DNA of 64,000 nt, taken from assembly GCA_044226655.1 (NCBI GenBank), contig JBGAGO010000001.1, positions 1,240,001-1,304,000 of the forward strand, read 5' to 3'. Of the stretch, positions 36,742 through 45,591 are shown piece after piece (the first letter of the stretch is position 1; the number at the start of each line of letters is the position of its first letter). The notes beneath the pieces were generated by a model that had not been told where the DNA came from, made no database searches, and saw only the letters and a list, made by a program, of their open reading frames with translations. The DNA is from JBEVOS01 sp044226655. GTDB taxonomy: Bacteria; Pseudomonadota; Alphaproteobacteria; Caulobacterales; Aquidulcibacteraceae. The position numbers were made by a program, and so were the translations under genes.

Positions 36742-37766
36742 AACGCTGGCTTGGTATAGCGGGCGCGCTCGCGCTCATCATCGCCCTCTGGGTCGGAGCC
36801 TTTCTGGTGGTCAATCACAATGTCTCCGGCAGCCCGCGCGATATCGAGCGCATGGCGCGCGCCGATCTGCCGAAGGCCGGCGATACGCTCGATCTGCTGA
36901 TCTGGAATCTCGGCTATGGCGGGCTGGGCGAGGGCAGCGATTTCGTCGCCGATGGCGGCACGCACACCTTCCCGCCCTCGCGCGCCGCCGTGCGCGCCAA
37001 TGTCGACGGCATCGAGCGGTTCCTGCACGAGCAATCGGCTGATGTGGTGATGCTCGAAGAGATCGCGCATGGCGGGCCGGTGAATTATTGGGTCGATCTC
37101 AAGGCGCGCATCGACACCGCCTTCCTCAACCGCGACCGCATCTATTATCCGGATTTCAAAACCCGCCTGATGCCGTGGCCTTTGGCGATGAACCACGGCC
37201 AGGCGCTCTATTCGCGCCGCTTCATCGAGAGCACCGATCTGGTTGCGCTGCCCGTTGAAAACGAGGGCATTGGCGGCGTGCGCCGGCGCTATGCCTCCAC
37301 TGTCGCGCGCCTGCCGATCGAGGGGCGCAGCGATGGCTGGACGCTTTGCGTCGTCCACCTCGCCGCCTTCGACGCGAACGCCACCATCCGTACCCAGCAA
37401 TTGCGCGAGGTGCTGGCCTGGGCCGAGCGCGAATATCAAAGCGGGCGCCATGTCGTGCTCGGCGGCGATTGGAATCTCAAACTGGCCGAGACCAATTTCC
37501 CGAACACGACCGAAGAGCGCTTCCTGTTCTGGGTGTTTCCGTTCCCGCAGGACGCTTTGCCGCAGGACTGGCGCATCGGCGCGGATGCCTCCACGCCCTC
37601 CGTGCGCACCAATGAGCGGCCTTTTCATCGCGGTGAAAATTATACGACCGTCATCGACGGCTTCATTGTTTCGCCCAATGTCGAAATCGAACATGTGGAA
37701 GGCGTGGACCTGGGATTTGTCCACAGTGATCACAATCCGGTCCGGGCGCGGGTGCGGGCGCGCTAG
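36738..37766 (+). CDS. Membrane-anchored endonuclease/exonuclease/phosphatase-family protein
   Basis: This 342-residue protein has an N-terminal anchor or signal (WLGIAGALALIIALWVGAFLVV), then the EEP fold found in DNase I, sphingomyelinases and inositol phosphatases. Visible motifs are LLIWNLGYGG, VVMLEEI with the metal-binding Glu, CVVHLAAFD, VVLGGDWNL with the Asn/Asp pair and SDHNPV with the catalytic His. An extracytoplasmic phosphodiesterase or nuclease acting on lipids or DNA is plausible. It overlaps the membrane protein gene by four bases and precedes PhoD by 23 bases. Confidence 0.85.
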   Translation: MKRWLGIAGALALIIALWVGAFLVVNHNVSGSPRDIERMARADLPKAGDTLDLLIWNLGYGGLGEGSDFVADGGTHTFPPSRAAVRANVDGIERFLHEQSADVVMLEEIAHGGPVNYWVDLKARIDTAFLNRDRIYYPDFKTRLMPWPLAMNHGQALYSRRFIESTDLVALPVENEGIGGVRRRYASTVARLPIEGRSDGWTLCVVHLAAFDANATIRTQQLREVLAWAEREYQSGRHVVLGGDWNLKLAETNFPNTTEERFLFWVFPFPQDALPQDWRIGADASTPSVRTNERPFHRGENYTTVIDGFIVSPNVEIEHVEGVDLGFVHSDHNPVRARVRAR

Positions 37767-37789
37767 CGGATCGCAGCGGGAGTTGAGGG

Positions 37790-39670
37790 ATGGCGAAGAG
37801 GGGATGGACGCGGCGCGGCGCCTTGGGCGCGACGCTCGCAAGTTCGGCCGCCGCGGCGTGCGGCTCGCGTGCGCAGGCGCCGCGCTATGAAGGCGCGCTG
37901 AGCTTCAGCCATGGCGTCGCCTCCGGCGATCCCGGCATCGACCGCGTCGTGATCTGGACGCGCGTCACGCCGGAGCAGAACGGCCCCGTGCCGGTGCGCT
38001 GGGTGGTCGCGCGCGACCGCAACCTCAACAACATCGTGCAGCAGGGCGTGGTCGAAACCAGCGATCTGCGCGATTACACGGTCAAGGTGAACGTCACAGG
38101 CCTGCGTCCCGGCGCGCCGTATTTCTACGGCTTCCTCGCCGGCGATCAGCGCTCGCCCGTCGGCAAAACCAAAACCCTGCCGCAAGGCCGGCTCGATCAT
38201 CTCAATCTCGCCGTCACCTCCTGCGCCAGCTTTCCGCACGGCTTCTTCAACGTCTACGATGCGATCGCGCAGAACCATGACGTCGATCTCGTCATCCATC
38301 TCGGCGATTATATCTACGAATACGGCGTCGGCGGTTTTGGCGGCGATGTCGGCGTCGGCCTCGGCCGCATTCCGCAGCCCGAGATCGAATGCGTCTCGCT
38401 CGCCGATTATCGCCAGCGCCACGCGCAGTACAAAACCGAAGCCGAATTGCAGGCGGCGCACGAGGCCCATCCCTGGATCGTGGTGTGGGACGATCACGAG
38501 ACGGCCAATGATTCCTGGTCGGGCGGCGCGGAAAATCATCAGCCCAATGAGGGCCTGTGGGCCACGCGCAAGCGCGCGGCGCTGCAGGCCTATTACGAAT
38601 GGATGCCGATCCGCGATCCAGAACCCGGCCAGGCGTTCGAGGCCATCAACCGCGTCTTCCAGTTCGGCGATCTGATGACCTTGTGCATGCTGGAGACGCG
38701 CCTGCTCGCGCGCACCAAGCAGGTCGATTTCAACACGGAAATGCCGCTCTATTCGACGCCGTGGGATTTCTCGAACCCGCAGGCGCCGCGCCCGGTCTCG
38801 CCGGCCGAGCACTATCCCGCCTCGGTGCGGCTCATTCCTGTGCCTTATGAGGTGATCGGCGATCGGCTGGTCGCGATCTGGGAATGGCCGCGCGTGCAGG
38901 CGGCGGTCGCCGCCATCGCCAGTCCGCCCGCGAACATTCGCTTCGTGCCCGATCGCGCCAAGCTGCGCCAATTGCTCGATCAGCCCGATCGCGCGCTCTT
39001 GGGAACCGCGCAGGAGCAATGGCTGGCGCAGCAATTGAACGCCTCGCACCGCAGCGGCGTCACTTGGCAAGTGCTCGGCAATCAGGTGCTGGTCGCGCAG
39101 ACGCTCGCGCCCGATCTCTCCAACATTCCCGCCGCCACTGTCGCGTCGCTCGAACGGCTGCAGCCGGGCGTGGGGCGTCTGCTTTTCTTCACGCGCTTCG
39201 GCCTGCCGATCTCGACCGATCAATGGGACGGCTATCCCGCGCAGCGTCAGCGCCTGCTCGACATCCTGCACAATTCCGCCGGCAACACGATCATCCTCAC
39301 CGGCGATAGCCACGCCGCCTGGGCCAATGAATTGCTCGATCGCGGCGGCGCGCGCGTCGCCGTCGAATTCGGCGCCACTTCCGTCACCTCGCCCGGTTTC
39401 GGCGCGCTGTTCGCAGGCTCCGGCGTCGATCTCGATCAAGCCATCGTCGCCGCCAATGACGACGTCAAATGGACCGATCAGAGCAAGCACGGCTACACGC
39501 TGTTGAAGCTCACCAAGGATCTCGCGCGCGCCGATTTCATCACCGTCTCGACGATCGCGTCGAAGCAATTCGATATCGCCACCGAAGCCAGCTTCACCGT
39601 CCGTCCCGACGAACTCCCCGGCATCGGCGCCATCACCCCGGTCCAGCCAGGCCCCGCGCAGCGCGGCTAA
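37790..39670 (+). CDS. phoD: PhoD-type alkaline phosphatase/phosphodiesterase, Tat-exported
   Basis: This 626-residue metallophosphoesterase of the PhoD family starts with a twin-arginine signal (KRGWTRRGALGATLASSAAAACGS), expected for Tat export with cofactors. An N-terminal beta-sandwich (FSHGVASGDPGIDRVVIWTRV) leads into the catalytic domain with LVIHLGDYIYEYG, VVWDDHETANDSWSGG and TGDSHAAWANEL. These provide Fe/Ca ligands in PhoD. It releases phosphate from esters or teichoic-like polymers. It is the third gene of an operon-like series. No Pho box was found directly upstream. Confidence 0.9.
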   Translation: MAKRGWTRRGALGATLASSAAAACGSRAQAPRYEGALSFSHGVASGDPGIDRVVIWTRVTPEQNGPVPVRWVVARDRNLNNIVQQGVVETSDLRDYTVKVNVTGLRPGAPYFYGFLAGDQRSPVGKTKTLPQGRLDHLNLAVTSCASFPHGFFNVYDAIAQNHDVDLVIHLGDYIYEYGVGGFGGDVGVGLGRIPQPEIECVSLADYRQRHAQYKTEAELQAAHEAHPWIVVWDDHETANDSWSGGAENHQPNEGLWATRKRAALQAYYEWMPIRDPEPGQAFEAINRVFQFGDLMTLCMLETRLLARTKQVDFNTEMPLYSTPWDFSNPQAPRPVSPAEHYPASVRLIPVPYEVIGDRLVAIWEWPRVQAAVAAIASPPANIRFVPDRAKLRQLLDQPDRALLGTAQEQWLAQQLNASHRSGVTWQVLGNQVLVAQTLAPDLSNIPAATVASLERLQPGVGRLLFFTRFGLPISTDQWDGYPAQRQRLLDILHNSAGNTIILTGDSHAAWANELLDRGGARVAVEFGATSVTSPGFGALFAGSGVDLDQAIVAANDDVKWTDQSKHGYTLLKLTKDLARADFITVSTIASKQFDIATEASFTVRPDELPGIGAITPVQPGPAQRG

Positions 39671-39676
39671 TCTTCC

Positions 39677-42600
39677 TTAGAGTCCCTTCGGCCGGCGCAA
39701 ATCCAGCGTCATCGGATAATCCGCATTGCGCGCTTCCGGCGCCGGCGCTTGGCCGAAGGCGGCGATCGGTTCGAAGCGCGCTTCGCGCCGCGCATCGGCG
39801 TCGGCGGCGGTGAGCGGGGCGCCCGGCGGCGTCGGGCGCTGCGACAGCACATGATAGGTGAAGCCGCCCAGTGCGCGCCCGCTCAATGCATCGTGCAGCA
39901 TGAACGTCAGCGGCGCATCGACCTCCTTGGTCGGGTGCAGGCCGCGCGCCAGCTTCCACGCTTTGAAGCGCACACCGGCCGCGTGGCCATCGCCGGCCTG
40001 CGCCAGCGGAACCGCGCGCCCATTGCACGCCAGCACGTGCCGGCGCGGATCGAAGCCCTGCGCGGAAATCTCCACGCGCGCGATCGAGGAATCCACCCAG
40101 CGCGCCGCGCCGGCGCCTTCTTCGCCCATCACATGCCAGGGTTCGAGCGCGTGGCGCAGCGAAAGCTCCACGCCTTCGATCGCGGTTTGCCCGAGCAGCG
40201 GAAAGCGGAAGGTGCGCAGCGGCGCGAACCAATCGGCATCGAACGCATAGCCGGCGCCGTTCAAATCCGCGAGCACGCCGAGAAAATCGTTCCACACGAA
40301 CTGCGAGAGCATGAAGCGGTCATGCAGCTGCGCGCCCCAGCGGATCAGCGGCGCATCCTGCGGCGCGCGCCAGAACCAGGTGACGAGCGCGCGGATCAAC
40401 GCCTGCTGCGCCAGCGATTGGCGCGCATCGGGCGGCATTTCAAAGGCGCGGAACTCGACCAGCCCCAGCCGCCCGGTCGAAGATTCCGGCGAATAGAGCT
40501 TGTCGATGCAGATTTCCGCGCGATGCGTGTTGCCGCTCGCATCGACCAGCAGATTGCGCAGCAGCCGATCGACCAGCCAGGGCTGCACCACTTCGCCGCC
40601 GCGCGAATCGATCGCCGCCAGCGCGATCTCCAACTCGTAAAGCGCTTCATGGCGCGCTTCGTCGATGCGCGGCGATTGCGAGGAGGGGCCGACATATTGG
40701 CCGGAGAAAAGGTACGACAGCGAAGGATGGCGCTGCCAATAGATCAGGATGCTTTTCAAGACGTCCGGGCGGCGCAGGAAGGGCGAATCCGTCGGCGAAG
40801 CCGCGCCCAGCACGATGTGATTGCCGCCGCCCGTGCCCATGCGCCGGCCATCGTAGAGAAATTTCTCCGCGCGCAGGCCCACGCTCTCGGCGTCTTCGTA
40901 GACTCCCTCAGTAATCGCCGCGCACGCCTCCCATGATGCGCCCGGATGCACGTTGACCTCGATCACGCCGGGATCGGGCGTCACCGAAAGCGAAGCCAGT
41001 CGCGGATCGAATGGCGGCGGATAGCCCTCGATGTGGAGCGCCAGATCTTCGCCCTCCGCCGCGGTTTCGATCGCGGCCAGCAATTCGAGATAATGTTCCG
41101 CGCGGGCCACGGGCGGCAGGAACACGCAGAGCTTGCCCTCGCGCGCCTCCACCGCGATCGCGGTGCGCACCGGCTCTTCCGGCGCTTTGAGCTTCTTCGG
41201 CCGCTTCGGCGCCTTGGGCAGCGCGCCGCGCGTTTCGGTGGGATCGGCGGGCGAGGTGTCGGGATAATCGTCGAGCACGGGCAGCGCCGCCAGCGGCAGC
41301 CGATGGCCGATCGGCGCCGTGCCCGGCAGCAGCGCAAACGCATCGCGCCGTGTGGTCCAGGCCTCGCTGAACCAGAGCGCTTCCGGCGCATCGCGTTTCG
41401 AGCGCGCCAGCGGCAATACAAAGCCCGTCGGCTGATCGAGCCCGCGCGCGAACACGCGCGCCATGCCCGCGCGCGCGCCCGCTTCCGACAAGCGCGGATC
41501 GCCCGGCGCGATGTTGTGCGGCAGGTTGTGTTCCTGCTCGAGCCAATAGGCCGGCGATTCAAACGCGCGCAGCACGAAGCCGTCGTCCACGCCCAGCGCG
41601 CGCGCCAGCGCATGGATGAAGCGCTCTGCGTCTTCGCGCGTCGCCGGCGGCGCATCCATGCGCGCAATGCGCGCGGCGTCTTTCCAGATCGGCGCGCCGT
41701 CGCGGCGCCAGAACAACGTGTAGGCCCAGCGCGGCAGCTCCTCGCCGGGATACCATTTGCCTTGTCCGTAATGCAGCGCGCCGCCCGGGGCGAAGCGGTC
41801 GCGCAATTTGCGGATCATCGCATCGGCGTAGCTCTGCTTGGTCGGTCCGGTCGCGGCGACGTTCCATTCCGGCGCATCGGGATCGCTCGCCGCCACGAAG
41901 GTCGGCTCCCCGCCCAGGGTGAGGCGCATGTCCTGCGCGGCGATGTCGGCGTCGATCTGGCGCGCGACCGCGTTGAGCGCGGCCCAATCGTCATCCCCGA
42001 TGGCTCCCGCTTCCGCCTCGATCGCGACCTCGATGGAAAACGATAGGCGCGCGGCAGCCGCTTCCGCCGTGCCGGTGATCGGGCTCGCATCGGCGTAATG
42101 CGCGGCCGCCGCCAGCGGCGCATGGCCATCGGCGGCGAGCAGGCCCGAGGTCGGATCGAAGCCGACCCAGCCGGCGCCCGGCAGATAGGCTTCGGCCCAG
42201 GCGTGCAATTCCGCTTCGCCGTGATTTTCCTTGTCCCACGGGATGAAATAGCCCGAGACGAAGCGCGCTGCGACGCCGAGCCGGCGCGCGATCGTCACGA
42301 ACAGCCAGGCCAGATCGCGGCACGAGCCGGCGGCGCGCGCGATGGTTTCCTCCGGTGTCTGCACGCCTTCTTCTTCACGCTGTTCATAGACGTGATCGGC
42401 GTGAAGCTTCTGATTGAGCGCCACCAAAATCGCCACCGTGGCGCCTGCGCGCGGACAGGTTTCAAGATAACCCGCGAGCTTTTCCCCGATCTCGCCCACA
42501 GCGAGGCAGGGCGCCAGCGCATCGGCCAGGGTCGGCGCATAGGCGAATGGCATCTGCGCGGCTTCGGGATCGAGCGCGAACGCGAACGGGTTCACCGCCA

Positions 42601-42853
42601 CGCGCGCCACGCGCAAGGTGACCTCGACGCTCAGCGTTTGCGTCTTCTCCGGAAACGTCACACGCGCCTGCCAGCAGCCGAACGGGTCCTGCTGCCAGTG
42701 CAGATCGTGCGCGGGCGCAATCGTCAGCGCGTAATCCAGCACGCGCTGCGGCGCATGCGGCGCCGGCCGCAGCCGCACCAAATGCGGCCCGAGCGAAACC
42801 GGCTTGGAATATTCATACACCGACCGATGTTTGAGCGTGGCGCGCGCCGCCAT
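39677..42853 (-). CDS. Transglutaminase-like / DUF2126 large protein
   Basis: This 1058-residue protein has a bacterial transglutaminase N-terminal region and core in the first 300 residues: Cys178 in RAAGSCRDLAWLF, His217 in ELHAWAEAYLPG and Asp233 in GFDPTSG. These form the protease-like triad. The rest is DUF2126, with GGEPTFVAASD, HYGQGKWYPGEELPRWAY, YDGRRMGTGGGNHIVLGA and RLGLVEFRAFEMPPDARQ. Related genes often sit near alpha-E/ATP-grasp partners, which would suggest peptide synthesis or cleavage; none is here. The start is the ATG at 42853 (MAARATLKHRSVYEY). It is convergent with phoD, six bases apart. Confidence 0.88.
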   Translation of the reverse strand: MAARATLKHRSVYEYSKPVSLGPHLVRLRPAPHAPQRVLDYALTIAPAHDLHWQQDPFGCWQARVTFPEKTQTLSVEVTLRVARVAVNPFAFALDPEAAQMPFAYAPTLADALAPCLAVGEIGEKLAGYLETCPRAGATVAILVALNQKLHADHVYEQREEEGVQTPEETIARAAGSCRDLAWLFVTIARRLGVAARFVSGYFIPWDKENHGEAELHAWAEAYLPGAGWVGFDPTSGLLAADGHAPLAAAAHYADASPITGTAEAAAARLSFSIEVAIEAEAGAIGDDDWAALNAVARQIDADIAAQDMRLTLGGEPTFVAASDPDAPEWNVAATGPTKQSYADAMIRKLRDRFAPGGALHYGQGKWYPGEELPRWAYTLFWRRDGAPIWKDAARIARMDAPPATREDAERFIHALARALGVDDGFVLRAFESPAYWLEQEHNLPHNIAPGDPRLSEAGARAGMARVFARGLDQPTGFVLPLARSKRDAPEALWFSEAWTTRRDAFALLPGTAPIGHRLPLAALPVLDDYPDTSPADPTETRGALPKAPKRPKKLKAPEEPVRTAIAVEAREGKLCVFLPPVARAEHYLELLAAIETAAEGEDLALHIEGYPPPFDPRLASLSVTPDPGVIEVNVHPGASWEACAAITEGVYEDAESVGLRAEKFLYDGRRMGTGGGNHIVLGAASPTDSPFLRRPDVLKSILIYWQRHPSLSYLFSGQYVGPSSQSPRIDEARHEALYELEIALAAIDSRGGEVVQPWLVDRLLRNLLVDASGNTHRAEICIDKLYSPESSTGRLGLVEFRAFEMPPDARQSLAQQALIRALVTWFWRAPQDAPLIRWGAQLHDRFMLSQFVWNDFLGVLADLNGAGYAFDADWFAPLRTFRFPLLGQTAIEGVELSLRHALEPWHVMGEEGAGAARWVDSSIARVEISAQGFDPRRHVLACNGRAVPLAQAGDGHAAGVRFKAWKLARGLHPTKEVDAPLTFMLHDALSGRALGGFTYHVLSQRPTPPGAPLTAADADARREARFEPIAAFGQAPAPEARNADYPMTLDLRRPKGL

Positions 42854-42955
42854 GAAAAGACTCCTATGCCACACGCGCTTAGGCGATCCATGCGCCACGG
42901 GCTACGTCTTTGCGCGCGTCGTTGCGCGCACTGCGCACCTCTTAGGCGCCGACGT

Positions 42956-43095
42956 CCTTCTCCCCTTGTGGGAGAAGGTGGCCCGAAGGCCGGATGAGGG
43001 GTGTCAGCGCTTCGTCTTGAAGGAAAGGCGCAAGCACCCCTCATCCGTCTCGTCTGCTTCGCAGCCGAGCCACCTTCTCCCACAAGGGGAGAAGG
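42956..43095. repeat. Intergenic inverted repeat (type B)
   Basis: Left arm begins CCTTCTCCCCTTGTGGGAGA, right arm ends with its mirror, with inner GGATGAGGGGTGT and CACCCCTCATCC. It is nearly identical to the copies at 23310 and 30357, and occupies about half of the gap between the DUF2126 gene and hisI. Confidence 0.9.
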
Positions 43096-43115
43096 ACGCG
43101 GCGGCGACGCCATGC

Positions 43116-43484
43116 CTAGTCCACGCGCGCCAGCCGCTCGCCCTCAACCCGCCGATAAAAGCACGAGCGTTCGCCGGTGTGGCAGGCCGCGCCGATCTGC
43201 TCCACGCGCAGCAGCACCGCGTCCTGATCGCAATCCACGCGCAGCTCGACGACGCGCTGCGTGTGCCCGCTTTCTTCGCCCTTCTTCCAGAGCTTGGCGC
43301 GCGAGCGCGACCAATAGGTGGCGTAGCCGCTTTCCAGCGTGAGCCGCAGCGCCTCCGCATTCATCCAGGCCACCATCAACACCTCGCCGGTGGCATGATC
43401 CTGCGCCACCGCGGCGATAAGGCCATTGACGTCGAACGAGGGCGTGAGCCGGTCGCTGGTTTCGAGATCGCTTGTCTGCGTCAT
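43116..43484 (-). CDS. hisI: Phosphoribosyl-AMP cyclohydrolase
   Basis: This 122-residue enzyme opens the adenine ring of PR-AMP in histidine biosynthesis. Motifs VLMVAWMNAEALRLT, YATYWSRSRAKLWKKGEESGHTQ, DCDQDAVLLRVEQ and ACHTGERSCFYR contain the zinc/magnesium ligands of HisI (three Cys, Asp). It is the monofunctional form without a HisE domain. The start ATG is at 43484. The gene is divergent from the next gene; hisI and folE lie within 3 kb, as in other alphaproteobacteria. Confidence 0.95.
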   Translation of the reverse strand: MTQTSDLETSDRLTPSFDVNGLIAAVAQDHATGEVLMVAWMNAEALRLTLESGYATYWSRSRAKLWKKGEESGHTQRVVELRVDCDQDAVLLRVEQIGAACHTGERSCFYRRVEGERLARVD

Positions 43485-43528
43485 GGCGCTAGCCTTTACT
43501 GCAAGCGGGGGCAATCGGGGAGAGCGCT

Positions 43529-44197
43529 GTGGAGGCGATCGCAGATTTCATGGCCAGGGCGGACGCGGCCAATTGGATCGCGGCGGCGGCGGCAATCGTG
43601 GCGTTTTTGTCCTTCCTGGGCGCCTGGGCCTCGTTTCACCGCCAGGCCGAGCGTGATCGCCGCGTCGAATTGCAGGAGAACTATCTCCGGCTCGAACTCG
43701 CGTCCAATGAGCTGTTCCGCTACGAGGCCGAGCACGGCGGCGTGCTGGCGGCCTATAAGCTCTCGCAGATGCCGCCCGATTTCCGGCCCGACGCGGCCAG
43801 CGATTCCATCGCCGACAATTTCTTCCTGCAGCAGCTCAACCTGTTCGAGATCGCGGCTAGGTTCCGTCGCGATGATGTGTTCGCGCGCAACATTTTCGGC
43901 TCATGGGTGATCTGGTATCACGACGTCGCCACCTCCTGGTATTTCCGGCAAAACTGGATGCGCAATTACTCGGACAATTACACCATCGATCTCTTGAACA
44001 TCTTTCATCCCATGATCGGCTATTTCGAGCGCGAGATCGGCGATGCGGATTTGTCGTCCGATGACAACGATGCGCGCGCGCAGGCGTTCAAGCGCGTGTT
44101 CTTCGAGCATGTCGCCAAAGTGTTCGATTGCAATGTCGTGCTCGATTGGCTGGCGCGCTCGCCGAGCTTCGCCGTTCCGGCGCCGGCGCGCAGATGA
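43529..44197 (+). CDS. Single-pass membrane protein, unknown
   Basis: This 222-residue protein has a short amphipathic start, one hydrophobic helix (WIAAAAAIVAFLSFLGAWASFH) and then a long, helical, charged soluble region (AERDRRVELQENYLRLELASNELFRYEA). I do not recognise its domain; it resembles small proteins with an N-terminal anchor and a cytosolic helical body. It starts with GTG at 43529 preceded by GGGGAGAG. It overlaps the GNAT gene by four bases (ATGA), so the two are translationally coupled. Confidence 0.7.
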   Translation: MEAIADFMARADAANWIAAAAAIVAFLSFLGAWASFHRQAERDRRVELQENYLRLELASNELFRYEAEHGGVLAAYKLSQMPPDFRPDAASDSIADNFFLQQLNLFEIAARFRRDDVFARNIFGSWVIWYHDVATSWYFRQNWMRNYSDNYTIDLLNIFHPMIGYFEREIGDADLSSDDNDARAQAFKRVFFEHVAKVFDCNVVLDWLARSPSFAVPAPARR

Positions 44198-44694
44198 GCC
44201 TCACAATCGCACGCGTGACGGGCGAGGCCGCCCTGGGCGATGTCGGCCGCTGGATCGGCGCGCGCGTCTCGCTCGATGCCGCCTACATTTCACACGGTGA
44301 AATCCAGCAGGCGCTGAGCCCCGATGGCAAGGTCTGGGCCGCGGATATCGTCGCGCTGCTGGAACGCGAGGCTCGCCGCTCGGCAGAAAGCGAAGGCCGC
44401 GTCGAGGTGCTGGAGGCGCGCGATGGCGCGGGTGCGCGCGTCGGCGCGGCCACCATCGTGTGGGAGCTCGATGAGCCCACGCCCCATGTCGTCCTCGCCG
44501 ATCTGATCGTCGATCCCGCCGCGCGCGGCCTCGGCGTCGGCAAGGCCATCGTCGCCTTCGTCGAAGCGGAAGCGAAGGCGCGCGGCGTCGGCTGGGCCTT
44601 CCTCGAAAGCGGCCTCGCCAACCACCGCGGGCACGATTTCTTCGAACGCGAAGGCTTCGCCGTCGTCTCCAAAGTGTTCGCCAAGCGGCTTTGA
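44194..44694 (+). CDS. GNAT-family N-acetyltransferase
   Basis: This 166-residue protein has the acetyl-CoA binding motif A in LADLIVDPAARGLGVGKAIVAFVEAEAKARG and the following VGWAFLESGLANHRGHDFFEREGF, typical of GNAT enzymes. The first 60 residues form a less conserved helical lead. Acceptor unknown. It shares an ATGA overlap with the preceding membrane gene. Five bases after its stop begins a 31-base copy of the folE 3' end (see 44699). Confidence 0.85.
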   Translation: MSLTIARVTGEAALGDVGRWIGARVSLDAAYISHGEIQQALSPDGKVWAADIVALLEREARRSAESEGRVEVLEARDGAGARVGAATIVWELDEPTPHVVLADLIVDPAARGLGVGKAIVAFVEAEAKARGVGWAFLESGLANHRGHDFFEREGFAVVSKVFAKRL

Positions 44695-44698
44695 GCCC

Positions 44699-44729
44699 TC
44701 AGCCATATCCCGCCAGCTTCATGAAGCGG
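44699..44729. repeat. Direct repeat of the folE 3' end, left copy
   Basis: 31 bases match 45561-45591 with a single mismatch. They include the folE stop codon and the last nine codons (encoding RFMKLAGYG on the minus strand). With the right copy it brackets a segment of about 830 bases. It looks like an attachment-site duplication or a decayed folE copy. Confidence 0.7.
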
Positions 44730-44834
44730 TTCAGCAGGGGCGCGACGCGCGCGGGGAGCGTGCGCGCTTGCTTGGAGGCCGAAATGCATGATCGTTCATC
44801 CGCGGTGTCGAACACAGCCAAAAGGAGCGCCGCC

Positions 44835-45560
44835 GTGGAGCGTTTGAAACGGAATCTGACCGCTTCATCGATGATGCTGGTCCTGGCGTTGTTTGCCGTT
44901 CCGGCCTTAGCGCAAGGCGCCAATCAAGGCGCCGAGATCATCGTCACGGCGAGCCGATATGAGGACTATCAAGACCTCACTCCGCCGCACGTGTCTCTCA
45001 CCAAAAGAGCCGATTTCGCCGTGGTCTCGCTCGAAATTCGCAGCGATACGCGCGATGAGAGCCAACGCCTTGGGGAAATGAGGCAAGCCCTGACGGGCCT
45101 CGAATCTCGGGCGCGCGCTTCGAACGTCTCACTGGCTTTGGCAGCCGACGAAGCAAGCGTGCTTCGCCCGTTCTCCGTTTCCGCTGCGATAGAACTGCTG
45201 CGCGGCGGAAACCGCCCGGACACGAGCCGCGTGTCGATCGTCCTACGCACGCCGGTCGCCGAGCGCGACACGCTTGACGCGATCCATGGGCGTTTCGAAG
45301 GCTTTATCCGATCTACGCCAAAGCCCGGCCGCGTCGAGATGCAGGCGGAGGATCTGAATCTCACGCTGGTCGATCCGGAACAATACAGGACCCAGCTTCT
45401 CGCCGAGATCGCCGCGGACGGAACACAATTGGCGCAGCGCTTCGGCGATCGCTATGGCGTCCAGATCGGCGCGCTCGAAAGGCGCGTTGTCTGGACCCGC
45501 GTCAGCGATCTCGAACTGATGCTCTTCATTCCCTATACGATGCAGATCACGCCGCGATGA
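44835..45560 (+). CDS. Exported protein with TonB-box-like N-terminus, unknown
   Basis: This 241-residue protein starts at GTG 44835, supported by AAAGGAG at 44821-44827; an in-frame ATG at 44784 has its own weaker site. A signal peptide (MMLVLALFAVPALAQGA) is followed by EIIVTASRYEDY, a motif very like TonB boxes of outer-membrane receptors, but there is no plug or barrel. The rest has alternating beta segments (ADFAVVSLEIRSDTRDESQRL; RVSIVLRTPVAER) somewhat like SIMPL/DUF541 proteins. It abuts folE end to end, with no spare base between the two stop codons. Function unknown. Confidence 0.75.
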   Translation: MERLKRNLTASSMMLVLALFAVPALAQGANQGAEIIVTASRYEDYQDLTPPHVSLTKRADFAVVSLEIRSDTRDESQRLGEMRQALTGLESRARASNVSLALAADEASVLRPFSVSAAIELLRGGNRPDTSRVSIVLRTPVAERDTLDAIHGRFEGFIRSTPKPGRVEMQAEDLNLTLVDPEQYRTQLLAEIAADGTQLAQRFGDRYGVQIGALERRVVWTRVSDLELMLFIPYTMQITPR

Positions 45561-45591
45561 TCAGCCATACCCCGCCAGCTTCATGAAGCGG
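45561..45591. repeat. Direct repeat of the folE 3' end, right copy
   Basis: This is the functional folE C-terminus and stop, matching 44699-44729 at 30 of 31 positions. See the islet entry. Confidence 0.7.

Larger units (their letters stand above)
44699..45560. other. Candidate islet inserted at the folE 3' end
   Basis: The 862-base unit between the starts of the two 31-base direct repeats contains one gene (44835-45560) and separates the GNAT gene from folE. Removing it would put the GNAT stop four bases from the folE stop, a tidy convergent pair. No integrase is inside, so the insertion would have needed trans-acting functions or arisen by duplication. Confidence 0.45.
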
